Shown one piece after another: positions 52,946 through 61,637 of a DNA stretch of 64,000 bases. Positions within the stretch are counted from its first letter, which is position 1; every line of letters begins with the position of its first letter. The position numbers were made by a program, and so were the translations under genes. The DNA is from Labedella endophytica. Its GTDB lineage: Bacteria; Actinomycetota; Actinomycetes; Actinomycetales; Microbacteriaceae. The notes beneath the pieces are model-generated. The model was not told the origin of the DNA. It ran no database searches and was given only the letters and a program-made list of their open reading frames with translations. The stretch spans positions 124,001 to 188,000 of the forward strand of contig NZ_RZGZ01000005.1 in NCBI RefSeq assembly GCF_003990045.1. The letters run 5' to 3'.

Positions 52946-54180
52946 TGCGTGGGCCCCACGTTCTGTTCCTTGTCCTCGTCACGGGGTTTGCCCGCTCGCA
53001 GGCCGAGTCGTTCGGCGAGCGACAGATGCTCCTGGGTGTCCTCGGGAAGCGGTCCGGAGGCGAGCGGCAGACCGATGATCGGCTGGCTCTGCGTCAGCGG
53101 TTGCGCGGGTCGCTCGTCGACGGCGCGCTCCGGCTCCCCTGCCTGCGCAGCAGCGTCCGTCGCCGCACGCCTGTCCGTCTCGTTCGCCGGGTCGTCACCT
53201 GCGTCGTCGTCGGCCGCTCGGACGACCCACGGTGGCGTGCTGTCGGTGTCGGGGGCCTCTCCCGACCGCGAGGACGGCGCGGAGAGCGCTTCGGCCGGAG
53301 CAGTCGAGGTCTCGTCCGCCATCGCCGCGGGATCCTCGGCCGCGTCCGTCTCGACGGGAGCGACCACAGCGGATCTCCGGGGCGTGACGACGGATTGGGT
53401 GGTCGGAGCCTCCCGCGCGGCCTCCCGCGCCGCGCGCTTGGCCTTCTCGGCGTCGACGCCACGCTCCTTGCGCGGACCGAGCTCGGGGATGACCGCGGTG
53501 GTGCCGTATCCTCCGTGCGTCTCGTCGCGGACGATCGTCCCCTCGACGAGTTCGATCACACGGCGCTGCATCTTGTCGACGATGGCGGCCTCGTGCGTCG
53601 CCATCACGACGGTCGTCCCGTTGGCGTTGATCCGCTCGAGGAGCTGCATGATGCCGGCGCTCGTCGCGGGGTCGAGGTTACCCGTCGGCTCGTCGGCGAG
53701 GAGCACCTGGGGCTTGTTGACGATGGCGCGCGCGATCGCGACGCGCTGCTGCTCTCCACCGGACAGTTCGTGGGGCATGCGCTGCGCCTTGTTGTCGAGG
53801 CCGACCATCTTCAGCACATCGGGTACGGCCTCCTGGACGAATCCGCGCGACTTCCCGATCACCTGGAGCGTGAAGGCGACGTTCTCGAACACCGTCTTGT
53901 TCGGCAGGAGTCGGAAGTCCTGGAAGACCACCCCGAGGTTGCGTCGGAAGTACGGGATCTTCCGGTTCGAGATGGAGGAGACGTTGTGCCCGAGCACGTG
54001 CACAGTGCCCTCGGAGGGCTTCTCCTCCTTCAGCACGAGTCGGAGGCAGCTCGACTTGCCGGAGCCCGAGGCACCGACGAGGAAGATGAACTCTCCGCGC
54101 TTCACCTCGAAGTCGACGGCGTTGAGGGCGGGCTTCGTCGTGCCCGCGTATTTCTTGGTGACGTTGTCGAAGCGAATCAT
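52942..54180 (-). CDS. ftsE: Cell-division ATPase FtsE with long C-terminal extension
   Basis: ATP-binding subunit of FtsEX. The first 225 residues are a standard ABC ATPase: Walker A GASGSGKSSCL near 36, LSGGEQQRVAIARAIV near 140, Walker B VLLADEPTGNLDP and the late HEAAIVDKM. The remaining 185 residues are a low-complexity tail rich in Ala, Glu, Pro, Asp and Thr. Tails are known in some actinobacterial FtsE proteins, but this one is long (E. coli FtsE is about 222 residues). The ATG has TAGGCT 9 nt upstream, so it likely has its own near-leaderless promoter. Coupled to ftsX. Confidence 0.95.
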   Translation of the reverse strand: MIRFDNVTKKYAGTTKPALNAVDFEVKRGEFIFLVGASGSGKSSCLRLVLKEEKPSEGTVHVLGHNVSSISNRKIPYFRRNLGVVFQDFRLLPNKTVFENVAFTLQVIGKSRGFVQEAVPDVLKMVGLDNKAQRMPHELSGGEQQRVAIARAIVNKPQVLLADEPTGNLDPATSAGIMQLLERINANGTTVVMATHEAAIVDKMQRRVIELVEGTIVRDETHGGYGTTAVIPELGPRKERGVDAEKAKRAAREAAREAPTTQSVVTPRRSAVVAPVETDAAEDPAAMADETSTAPAEALSAPSSRSGEAPDTDSTPPWVVRAADDDAGDDPANETDRRAATDAAAQAGEPERAVDERPAQPLTQSQPIIGLPLASGPLPEDTQEHLSLAERLGLRAGKPRDEDKEQNVGPTQ

Positions 54181-54189
54181 GGCGGTTCG

Positions 54190-54195
54190 AGCCTA
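54190..54195 (-). promoter_or_regulatory. Candidate -10 box of ftsE
   Basis: TAGGCT on the minus strand, 9 nt before ATG 54180; transcript start would fall within 3 bases of the start codon. Confidence 0.4.
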
Positions 54196-54288
54196 AGCAC
54201 ACGCGCCGGGGATGGGCGCAGGACTCGCCGCAGCCGCGACCGCGCCCAGCTTCTATGAGCGAAGTCGCCGAACGAGTCCAGTCGCCCG

Positions 54289-54424
54289 GACCTAGTCCGC
54301 GTCGATGTCCTTCATGGAACGCCAGCGGATACCCGCTGCGCCCCGAACCGCCGAGCTCCGTCGACCCGGAGAAGACCTAGTCCGCGTCGATGTCCTTCAT
54401 GGAACGCCAGCGGATACCCGCTGC
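54289..54424 (-). repeat. 51-bp direct repeat duplicating the prfB 3' end
   Basis: Two identical 51-bp copies, 54289-54339 and 54374-54424, 34 bases apart. The 54374 copy holds the last codons and stop of prfB (ending ...SMKDIDAD). The 54289 copy lies downstream of the gene and encodes the same tail without the rest of prfB. Confidence 0.92.
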
Positions 54425-55492
54425 AATGAATCCGTCGAGGTCTCCGTCGAAGACGTTCTGCGGGTTGCCCGACTCGAAGTTCGTCCGCAGATCCTTGACC
54501 ATCTGGTACGGCGCGAGCACGTAGCTGCGCATCTGGTCTCCCCAACTCGCGGTGATCGTGCCCGCGAGCTCCTTCTTCGTCGCCGCCTCCTGCTCGCGCT
54601 GGACGATGAGGAGCCGCGACTGCAGCACGCGCATGGCGGCCGCGCGATTCTGGATCTGGCTCTTCTCGTTCTGCATCGACACGACGATGCCCGTCGGGAT
54701 GTGCGTGAGGCGCACGGCGGAGTCGGTCGTGTTGACCGACTGTCCGCCGGGTCCCGAGGAGCGGAAGACGTCCACGCGGATGTCGTTCTCGGGGATGTCG
54801 ACGATCACAGCCTCCTCCAGGAGCGGGATCACCTCGACGGCCGCGAAGCTCGTCTGACGCTTGCCGGCCGAGTTGAAGGGACTCATGCGCACGAGACGGT
54901 GCGTGCCGGCCTCCACGCTCAGCGTTCCGAAGGCGTAGGGCGCATCGATCTCGAAGGTCGCCGACTTGATGCCGGCCTCCTCCGCGTAGCTCGTGTCCAT
55001 GACCTTGGCCGAGTAGTTGTGCTGCTCCGCCCACCGCAGGTACATGCGCAGGAGCATCTCGGCGAAGTCGGCGGCGTCGACGCCGCCCGCACCGGCACGG
55101 ATCGTGACGACGGCGGGCTTCGGGTCGTACTCGCCGCTCAGGAGGGTCTGCACCTCGAGCTCGCCGATGCTCTTGCGCACCGATTCGAGCTCCGATCGAG
55201 CCTCGTTCGCGGTGTCCTCGTCCTCTTCGGCGTTCGCGAGTTCCACGAGCATCTCGATCTCGTCGAGGCGGCGCTCGATGCCCGTGATGCGGGCGAGCTC
55301 CGACTGGCGGTGGCTCAGTGCGCTCGTGACCTTCTGTGCGTTGTCGGTGTCGTCCCAGAGGTCGGGCGCACCGGCCTGCTCGCTGAGCGCCTCGATGTCG
55401 GACGTGATGCGGTCGACGTCGACCACCGTCTTGATGTCGGCGAAGGTCGCGCGCAGCGCGTGGATGTCGGGGCTCAGATCCAAAGGAAACAT
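54377..55492 (-). CDS. prfB: Peptide chain release factor 2
   Basis: Recognises UGA and UAA stop codons and hydrolyses peptidyl-tRNA. 371 residues: the SPF anticodon-like motif ([15 protein letters not shown]), the catalytic GGQ in [17 protein letters not shown], and the C-terminal [12 protein letters not shown]. The frame is continuous with no in-frame stop near codon 25, so it lacks the frameshift seen in E. coli prfB. TAGGAT ends 9 nt before ATG 55492 and no Shine-Dalgarno is visible. It precedes ftsE; the last 48 bases are present twice. Confidence 0.97.
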   Translation of the reverse strand: MFPLDLSPDIHALRATFADIKTVVDVDRITSDIEALSEQAGAPDLWDDTDNAQKVTSALSHRQSELARITGIERRLDEIEMLVELANAEEDEDTANEARSELESVRKSIGELEVQTLLSGEYDPKPAVVTIRAGAGGVDAADFAEMLLRMYLRWAEQHNYSAKVMDTSYAEEAGIKSATFEIDAPYAFGTLSVEAGTHRLVRMSPFNSAGKRQTSFAAVEVIPLLEEAVIVDIPENDIRVDVFRSSGPGGQSVNTTDSAVRLTHIPTGIVVSMQNEKSQIQNRAAAMRVLQSRLLIVQREQEAATKKELAGTITASWGDQMRSYVLAPYQMVKDLRTNFESGNPQNVFDGDLDGFIAAGIRWRSMKDIDAD

Positions 55493-55501
55493 AACCGTGC
55501 A

Positions 55502-55507
55502 ATCCTA
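55502..55507 (-). promoter_or_regulatory. Candidate -10 box of prfB
   Basis: TAGGAT on the minus strand, 9 nt before the prfB ATG. Confidence 0.4.
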
Positions 55508-55555
55508 CCGTGGCGCACGGGAGGCCGCGGGGCGACGCGTATCGTTGACTCCCTG

Positions 55556-56800
55556 ATGACGGCTCCCGGTCCCGCGTTCTCCTTCCGCTCCGTCGCCCTC
55601 TCGGCTCTCCTGCCGACGTTCGTCTTCTCGATCGGTCAGGGTGCGATCATCCCGATGATCCCGGTCATCGCGTCGAGCCTCGGGGCTGGGCTCGCCTTCG
55701 CGGGCTTCCTCGGCGGCCTCTTCATGATGGGAGAACTCCTCGGCGACGTCCCGGCCGGGTCGCTCGTGGCCCGATTCGGCGAACGCCGTGCGATGATCGG
55801 TGCCGCCGTGCTCTGCCTCGTCGGACTCGCCGTCTGCCTCCTGGTGCCGACGACTCTCGGCCTCGCTATCGGGCTCGTGTTGAGCGGCCTGTCGACGTCG
55901 GTCTTCGCGCTCGCCCGCCACGCTTTCATGACCACCTACGTGCCCCTTCCCTACCGCGCCCGTGCCCTCTCGACCCTCGGGGGGACGTTCCGGGGAGGGT
56001 GGGCGATCGGCCCGTTCATCGCCGCGGCCCTCATCCACGCGACGGGCGAGGCGAGCGTCGTCTTCTGGGTGCACGTCGTCGCCTGCGTCCTCGTGATCGG
56101 CATCCTGTTCGTCGTGCCCGATCCCACCGCCGTCGCCGCCGGCCGCGTCGGTCGTGGGGCGATCGAGCGGGCGGCGATCGAAAAGGCGCAGCGGGCTCCG
56201 GTCAACGTGTTCACGACGATCCGCGACAATCGGACGGTGCTCTCGCGAATGGGTGCGGCGGCGGCCATCATGTCGGCCGTGCGGTCGTCGCGGACCGTCA
56301 TCCTCCCTCTTTGGGCCGTGTCGATCGGCATGGCCGACGCCCAGACGGCGGTGGTCATCGGCATCGCGGGCGCCGTCGACTTCGCCCTCTTCTACACGTC
56401 GGGACAGATCATGGACCGGTTCGGTCGGCTCTGGTCGGCGATCCCCGCCCTCACCGGCCTGGGCCTCAGCCACATCGTCCTGGCCTTCACGAGCACGGAG
56501 GGTCTCTTCATCGCGGTCGCCGTCACGATGGCCCTCGCCAACGGGATCGGCAGCGGCATCCTCATGACCGTGGGGGCCGATCTCTCGCCGCGAGACGACC
56601 CCGCCCGGTTCCTCGCGGCGTGGCGCTTCACGACACACGCGGGCGAGGCCGCCGCTCCCCTGCTCATCTCGGGGATCACGGTGGCCGCCTCCCTCGCCGT
56701 GGCGAGCCTGTCCCTCGGCGCGCTCGGCCTGGTCGGCTCGTTGCTCTTCGCGCGCTACCTGCCGCGCTACGTACCGAGAAGCCGTCCGGACCCGAGCTGA
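55556..56800 (+). CDS. MFS transporter
   Basis: A 414-residue transporter with 12 probable membrane segments. Motif A is seen as GSLVARFGERRAMIGAA near residue 62, and its counterpart QIMDRFGRLWSAI in the second half. The central loop (GRGAIERAAIEKAQRAPVNVFTTI, near 200-220) is long and basic. Divergent from prfB. Substrate unknown. ATG 55556 is the first Met of the hydrophobic protein; upstream in-frame sequence is a shadow of prfB. Confidence 0.87.
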   Translation: MTAPGPAFSFRSVALSALLPTFVFSIGQGAIIPMIPVIASSLGAGLAFAGFLGGLFMMGELLGDVPAGSLVARFGERRAMIGAAVLCLVGLAVCLLVPTTLGLAIGLVLSGLSTSVFALARHAFMTTYVPLPYRARALSTLGGTFRGGWAIGPFIAAALIHATGEASVVFWVHVVACVLVIGILFVVPDPTAVAAGRVGRGAIERAAIEKAQRAPVNVFTTIRDNRTVLSRMGAAAAIMSAVRSSRTVILPLWAVSIGMADAQTAVVIGIAGAVDFALFYTSGQIMDRFGRLWSAIPALTGLGLSHIVLAFTSTEGLFIAVAVTMALANGIGSGILMTVGADLSPRDDPARFLAAWRFTTHAGEAAAPLLISGITVAASLAVASLSLGALGLVGSLLFARYLPRYVPRSRPDPS

Positions 56801-56821
56801 TCTCGGGCCGAACGGCTTCTC
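56776..56821. terminator. Bidirectional terminator between MFS and BCCT genes
   Basis: Stem GAGAAGCCGT with ACGGCTTCTC plus inner CCCGAG/CTCGGG, loop CTGAT. It contains the stop codon of the MFS gene and lies between convergent genes. No U-tract. Confidence 0.75.
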
Positions 56822-56840
56822 GGACGTGCGGAGACCTCGG

Positions 56841-58556
56841 CTAACACTCTGTCGACGTCTCGTCGTGGTCTGGTGCGCCGACCTGCGGGTGCCGCCCCCG
56901 GAACCGGTCCATGAGACTGCGCACGGGCGATCGTCCGGCGACAGCGGTCGAGCGCGTCTCCGCCGGTTCGTCCACCTCGAGGCCGTAGTACTCGCCGATG
57001 CGGTCGACGAAGGCGGCGCGTCTCGCCCGCTCGTAGGCCCGATGCTCCCGGCCGAAGGCCTTGGCGGTCGACCAGGCCATCGCGAGCATCACGACGCTGA
57101 ACGGGAGCGCGATGATGATCGCGGCCGTCTTGAGCGCCTCGAGCCCACCGCTCAGGAGCAGGGCGATCGCGAGGAGCGACGTGGTCACCGCGAAGAACAC
57201 GCGCACCCAGCGCTTCGGTTCCACATCCCCGCCGGAGGCGATCATGCCCATCACGAGCGAACCGGAGTCGGCCGAGGTGATGAAGAACACGGCGATGAGG
57301 AGGATGACCCCGGCCGTGAGGACACCGCCAGCGGGCAGCTGAGCGAGCATCGCGAAGAGCGAACCCTCGAGGTCGACGCTGCCGTCGGCCCCGATGAGGC
57401 CCCCTCCCCCGAAGACCTCGATGTAGAGCGCGGTGCCGCCGAGCACGCTGAACCACAGGAAGGTGATGAGCGTCGGCACGAGGATGACGCCGACGATGAA
57501 CTGGCGCACGGTGCGTCCCTTGGAGATGCGGGCGATGAAGATGCCGACGAACGGTGCCCACGAGATCCACCAGCCCCAGTAGAACGTGCTCCACGATCCC
57601 TGCCACGCCTCGCCCTCGGCGCCGGCGTACGCGCTCACCGAGAAGGAGAGACCGACGAAGGACTGGAGGTAAGTGCCGATCGACTGCACGAATTCGCGGA
57701 GCAGGAACTGCGTCGGTCCGACGATGAGGATGAACACCACGAGAAGCGCGGCGAGCACCAGGTTGATGTTCGAGAGCCACTTCATGCCCTTCGTCACTCC
57801 GGAGAGCACGGAGAACAGGACGCAACCGGTGATGGCGATGATGAGGATGACGCTGAGCAGGTCGGACGGCTCGACGAGGCCGGCGCTCGAGAGCCCCGCG
57901 CCGATCTGGAGCACACCGAGACCGAGGGAGGTGGCGACTCCGAACAGCGTGCCCACGAGGGCGACGACGTCGATCGCGTCGCCCCAGATTCCACGCACGC
58001 GTCGACCGAGGAGCGGCTCGAGAGTCCACCGGATCGACACGGGCCGGCCCCGGCGGTGGATCGCGTAGGCGAGGGCGAGGCCGATGACGACGTAGATCGA
58101 CCAGGCGTGCACACCCCAGTGGAGGTAGGTCTGCGACATGGCCTGCTGGGCGAGCTGTGACGGGGTGCCCTCGACGCCGGGTTTCGGAGACGCGTAGTGG
58201 CTGAGCGGTTCACTCACGCCGTAGAACACGAGGCCGATGCCCATGCCCGCGGCGAAGAGCAGGGACAGCCAGGAGCCGACGGAGAACTCGGGTTCGTCGT
58301 CGTCCTTGCCGAGCTTGATGTCGCCGTATCGGCTGAAGCCGACCCACAGGCAGAAGGCCACGAAGAGGGCGGCGATGAGCACGTAGTACCAGCTGAAGGC
58401 GTTCACGATCGCACCCTGGACGGAGGCGAAGAGCGCCTCGGCCACGTCGGGCAGGATCATCGCGAACGCCACGAAGACGAGCACGATGACGGCGGCCGGC
58501 CAGAAGACGCGGCGGTGGACGGAGGGTTTGGAGGTGGTGCTCGGGCTCGTTGTCAC
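56841..58556 (-). CDS. BCCT-family transporter (choline/betaine/carnitine type)
   Basis: A 571-residue sodium-coupled transporter of osmoprotectants with 12 membrane segments. The BCCT signature region WWISWAPFVGIFIARISKGRTVRQF lies near residues 345-369, and GMGIGLVFYGVSEPL with YASPKP near residues 100-122. The C-terminal 90 residues are charged and cytoplasmic, as in BetP-type osmosensors. GTG 58556 has no ribosome-binding site; TACCCT ends 6 nt upstream with TTGGCC 18 bases further, supporting a leaderless transcript. With otsAB it suggests osmotic-stress capacity. Confidence 0.93.
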   Translation of the reverse strand: MTTSPSTTSKPSVHRRVFWPAAVIVLVFVAFAMILPDVAEALFASVQGAIVNAFSWYYVLIAALFVAFCLWVGFSRYGDIKLGKDDDEPEFSVGSWLSLLFAAGMGIGLVFYGVSEPLSHYASPKPGVEGTPSQLAQQAMSQTYLHWGVHAWSIYVVIGLALAYAIHRRGRPVSIRWTLEPLLGRRVRGIWGDAIDVVALVGTLFGVATSLGLGVLQIGAGLSSAGLVEPSDLLSVILIIAITGCVLFSVLSGVTKGMKWLSNINLVLAALLVVFILIVGPTQFLLREFVQSIGTYLQSFVGLSFSVSAYAGAEGEAWQGSWSTFYWGWWISWAPFVGIFIARISKGRTVRQFIVGVILVPTLITFLWFSVLGGTALYIEVFGGGGLIGADGSVDLEGSLFAMLAQLPAGGVLTAGVILLIAVFFITSADSGSLVMGMIASGGDVEPKRWVRVFFAVTTSLLAIALLLSGGLEALKTAAIIIALPFSVVMLAMAWSTAKAFGREHRAYERARRAAFVDRIGEYYGLEVDEPAETRSTAVAGRSPVRSLMDRFRGRHPQVGAPDHDETSTEC

Positions 58557-58562
58557 CGACCA

Positions 58563-58568
58563 AGGGTA
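58563..58568 (-). promoter_or_regulatory. -10 box of the BCCT gene (leaderless)
   Basis: TACCCT on the minus strand, 6 nt before GTG 58556. TTGGCC lies 18 bases upstream. Confidence 0.55.
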
Positions 58569-58770
58569 GGGGAGAGAGCGCCTGCGGGCCAATCGCTGGA
58601 GCCGCACGCCCCGGCATCGGGACGCTGATCGAGGCGCTCCGCCTGGCACCATGGGCGCACGAAGACCACCGACACCCCGCCCGTCTTTCCCGCGACGTCG
58701 GACCGATGTCGTGCACTGACGGGTAGATGTTCCCCTTGTTGCGAGTCGGACCACCTGCCATCGTTCTGGC

Positions 58771-59484
58771 ATGACTCAGCGTCCGCCCGTCCACTCGCTC
58801 CTGCTCTCGACGACGCTCGTGTCCACGGCCGTCACCCTCGCACTGTCGGGCTGCACGAACGAACCGGTCACGACCCCGTCGCTGTCACCGACCGCGGAGA
58901 CCTGCGCATCGGCCGGTACTGAACCCGAGGCTGGTGGTGACCCCGAGGCCGAGGCGCTGACAGCGGCCGCGCTGTGCGCGCTCGACGGCCGTTCGTGGTC
59001 GGAATCCGCCTTCACACTCGTCATGGACCCTCCGGAGTGGGAGTCGCGGTCGGAGGAGTGCGACGAGGCGCGACAGAACGCGTGGTGGACGGCGTGGCAG
59101 GACACCCAGCCCGCGATCGTCACATTCGACCTGGGCGGAGGCGAGGAGGGCGGACCGGACGGTATCGGCTCCGTCGGAGTCGCTGTCCTCGAGGCGGCCG
59201 ACGCGCGATCCATCGTCGCCACGATCGACGACGAGGTCGAGGCGTGCATCGACGGGGGCGGCCAGTCCCGACTCACTTACGGCGAGTGGGACGGAGTGCA
59301 CGGGCCGAGCGCTTCAGGTGACGGCGACTTCGCGACATGGACGTGGTGGACGGCGGTCGAGGACCGCTGGGCATTCGTTCAGTCGACGAACCTCAGGGGC
59401 ACCACCGAGGCCGATCTCGGGGAGCTCGAGGCCGCACTCGAAACCGTCCTCGACGCTCAGCGGGAGCGGCTCGAGGCCGACTGA
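58771..59484 (+). CDS. Putative lipoprotein
   Basis: A 237-residue secreted protein: signal peptide (LLLSTTLVSTAVTLALSG) with lipobox cysteine near residue 28, then an acidic domain with several cysteines (TCASAG, LCALDG, EECDEAR, EACIDGG) that probably form disulfides. It has several Trp-rich segments (WWTAWQD, WTWWTAVEDRW). Family not recognised. ATG 58771 has a weak CATCGT box 6 nt upstream and no ribosome-binding site. Confidence 0.8.
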   Translation: MTQRPPVHSLLLSTTLVSTAVTLALSGCTNEPVTTPSLSPTAETCASAGTEPEAGGDPEAEALTAAALCALDGRSWSESAFTLVMDPPEWESRSEECDEARQNAWWTAWQDTQPAIVTFDLGGGEEGGPDGIGSVGVAVLEAADARSIVATIDDEVEACIDGGGQSRLTYGEWDGVHGPSASGDGDFATWTWWTAVEDRWAFVQSTNLRGTTEADLGELEAALETVLDAQRERLEAD

Positions 59485-59526
59485 ACGCGACATTCGTCGC
59501 CCCTTCGCCTCTGACACGATGGACCG

Positions 59527-60048
59527 GTGAGCAGCTCAGAACCGGACTCCCCCCGTGCCCTCCCTCCCGTCGACACGGCCGCGGGGATCCGCATGTGGCA
59601 GGACTACACCGCCGCGCACCCCGAGGCCGTCGCGGCCTCTCCCGAGTACACGATCGAGCACTTCGGTGACTCGGAGCGCCTGGCCGACGAGCTCCTCGCC
59701 CACGTCCTCACGGGACGCAAGCGCGCCACGGCAGAGCTCGTCGCCGACTTCCTCACCCGCGGCGACCAGGTCCCGCGCATCGGTTCGCACTGGATCGCGT
59801 GCGACGGCCGCGGCGTGCCCCGCATCGTCATCCGCACCACCGAGCTGCGCCTCGGCCCGTTTAGGAGCGCCGACGCCGCCTTCGCCCATGACGAGGGCGA
59901 GGACGACCTCACCCTCGAGAGTTGGCAGCGCGAACACCGGCGCTACTGGACGCGCGTCTCCGAGGCTCAGGGCCGCGAGTGGACCGAGCACCAGGAGATC
60001 GTCTTCGAACGCTTCAGTGTGGTCTGGCCGCCCGAGCACGCCGACTGA
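59527..60048 (+). CDS. ASCH-domain protein
   Basis: A 173-residue protein of the ASCH superfamily, RNA- or nucleoside-binding PUA-like folds. The core has SERLADELLAHVLTGRKRATAELVADFLTRGDQVPRIGSHWIACDGRG near residues 50-98 (the GRKRAT motif is typical), followed by ESWQREHRRYWTRVSEAQGREWTEHQEIVFERFSVVWP. Its molecular role is unknown. Start GTG 59527 lacks a ribosome-binding site. Single gene upstream of the convergent tad cluster. Confidence 0.82.
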   Translation: MSSSEPDSPRALPPVDTAAGIRMWQDYTAAHPEAVAASPEYTIEHFGDSERLADELLAHVLTGRKRATAELVADFLTRGDQVPRIGSHWIACDGRGVPRIVIRTTELRLGPFRSADAAFAHDEGEDDLTLESWQREHRRYWTRVSEAQGREWTEHQEIVFERFSVVWPPEHAD

Positions 60049-60076
60049 CCGCCGACTGTCCGATCTCCCCTCCTCG

Positions 60077-60520
60077 TCACCGCAAGACCGACCGCGCGGA
60101 CGACGTCGCGTCGAGCCGTAGGCCATCCGGCAGGAACAGGGTGAGCACGGGCGGCTTCCACGAGGAGGAGAGCGACACGACCGCGCTGCGTCCGTCGCGC
60201 GAGGCCGCCTCCTCGATGCGGAGATCCTCGAATCGCGTCGATCGGACGCGGTCGACGTGCTCGATGACCGCCGCCTCGACGGATGCAGACTCGAGCTCCA
60301 CCGTGACGCCCGAGGCATCCTCGACGACCCGGACGTCCTCGAGGTCGAACGCCTCCGCGCCGACGAGCGCCGCGGAGTCCGCGAGGCTCAGGAGGCGCTT
60401 GCGCTCGATGTAGAGGGAGGTCGCCGCCGCGACCACGAGCGTCACGACCAGGGCGAAGGCGGCGAATCCGATCGTGAGGACGAGCGTCGACCCCGCATCG
60501 TCGGACCGCTGGGGCCGCAT
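60077..60520 (-). CDS. Tad pilus assembly protein, TadG-like
   Basis: A 147-residue pseudopilin-like protein: polar N-terminus, one membrane segment (VLTIGFAAFALVVTLVVAAATSLYIERKRLLSLADSAAL, residues 13-51) typical of Tad minor pilins, then a soluble domain. TGATG couples its start to the upstream TadE gene. Last gene of the visible tad operon. Confidence 0.82.
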   Translation of the reverse strand: MRPQRSDDAGSTLVLTIGFAAFALVVTLVVAAATSLYIERKRLLSLADSAALVGAEAFDLEDVRVVEDASGVTVELESASVEAAVIEHVDRVRSTRFEDLRIEEAASRDGRSAVVSLSSSWKPPVLTLFLPDGLRLDATSSARSVLR

Positions 60521-60957
60521 CACGGCTCCCCCACGTGGAACTCGGAGACGGCGTTCACGGCGCTGGCTTCGATCGGAACGGCGGTGCGTTCGTCGAGGCC
60601 GAGCACGGGCGGGGCGAGCGGCAGTGCGGCGTCGAGCCGCACGATGATCGTCACGAGGTCCCCGGGGTCGAGGCAGTCCGCCGGGCCTCCGTCGGCGCAC
60701 GTGATGGTCACGTCGACGCGGGAGTCGTCGATGCCCTGATCGGCGAGTGCGAACTCCACGGCTGTGGACACCCGTTCCGTCCCGGTCCGGGCGTCGGGGG
60801 CCTCGACGAACAACCGGGCCGCTTGACGGGCTCCCCCTTCCGCGGCGAGCACCGCCGCCTGGATCTGGAAGAGCACGACGACGAGATAGACGATGGGCAC
60901 GAGGAGCACGAGACCGGCGATGATGAACTCGAGCGACGCGCTCCCCTCGTCCGTCAT
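60520..60957 (-). CDS. TadE-like minor pilin
   Basis: A 145-residue TadE-family protein. The typical start EGSASLEFIIAGLVLLVPIVYLVVVLFQIQAAVLAAEGGARQAAR (residues 4-48) holds the hydrophobic segment and the Glu-containing cleavage-like motif. The soluble part has a cysteine pair (ITCADGG, ADCLDPG). ATG 60957 has only a weak ribosome-binding site. Middle member of three small pilin genes. Confidence 0.86.
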   Translation of the reverse strand: MTDEGSASLEFIIAGLVLLVPIVYLVVVLFQIQAAVLAAEGGARQAARLFVEAPDARTGTERVSTAVEFALADQGIDDSRVDVTITCADGGPADCLDPGDLVTIIVRLDAALPLAPPVLGLDERTAVPIEASAVNAVSEFHVGEP

Positions 60958-60973
60958 CGCATCTTTCGTCGCG

Positions 60974-61399
60974 TCAGTCGTCGACGGTCTCGACCGCGGC
61001 GCGCCCGTCGGCATGCAGTCCCTCCCCCACCCCGAGCAGTCCGATCACGGGCAGCACACCGTCTACCGTGACGGTCATCGCGGCGTGGCCGCGGTAGTCG
61101 GTGTACTCCGCCTCGATGCTCGTCGCATAACCGTCACCGATAGCCGCGTCGATGAGGGCCCGCGTCCGCGACACGGCGTCGTCGGGACCTCGACCGGCGA
61201 GGGCCCCGAACCGCGCACCCTCCGAGGCCGCGTCGGACACGGTGGTCCGCACGTGGAGCGCGAGGGCCAACTGCACCACGGCGAGCGCAAGAGTGGTCAG
61301 GAGGATCGTCACGAGGAGGTTCTCGACGACGGCCGACCCCCGTTCGGTGGAGACAGCCGCCGGAAGCGCAGAGTGGCGGCGGAACCGTCGCCCGATCAC
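60974..61399 (-). CDS. TadE-like minor pilin
   Basis: A 141-residue protein: RGSAVVENLLVTILLTTLALAVVQLALALHVRTTVSDAASEGAR (residues 20-63) is the TadE-type membrane region. The soluble domain is short and acidic at the end. GTG 61399 overlaps the pilin stop by 4 bases. Likely a second minor pilin of the same Tad system. Confidence 0.85.
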   Translation of the reverse strand: MIGRRFRRHSALPAAVSTERGSAVVENLLVTILLTTLALAVVQLALALHVRTTVSDAASEGARFGALAGRGPDDAVSRTRALIDAAIGDGYATSIEAEYTDYRGHAAMTVTVDGVLPVIGLLGVGEGLHADGRAAVETVDD

Positions 61400-61581
61400 A
61401 GACCGGAGACGCGTGACATGGCCTGCTCGAAGAGCCCGGCGAGGGCGGGTCCGGCGAGCCCCCAGATCAGGATGACGAGACCCGCCGTCATGAGCGTGAC
61501 GAGCACCCAACCGGGCACGTCGCCTCGCTCATCGCGAGCGCGGCGGGACAGACAGCCGAGGACGGAGAGTGTGGTGGTCAT
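61396..61581 (-). CDS. Flp-type pilin
   Basis: A 61-residue small pilin: basic and charged N-terminus ending in RDERGDVPGW, then a long hydrophobic stretch (VLVTLMTAGLVILIWGLAGPALAGLF, residues 43-52 and beyond). It probably forms the pilus fibre. AAAGGA precedes ATG 61581. Overlaps the TadE-like gene by 4 bases. Confidence 0.85.
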   Translation of the reverse strand: MTTTLSVLGCLSRRARDERGDVPGWVLVTLMTAGLVILIWGLAGPALAGLFEQAMSRVSGL

Positions 61582-61637
61582 GGAGGATTCCTTTCGGTGG
61601 GTTGAACAAGAGGCTCGGCGTGTGCGGCCGACAGACG

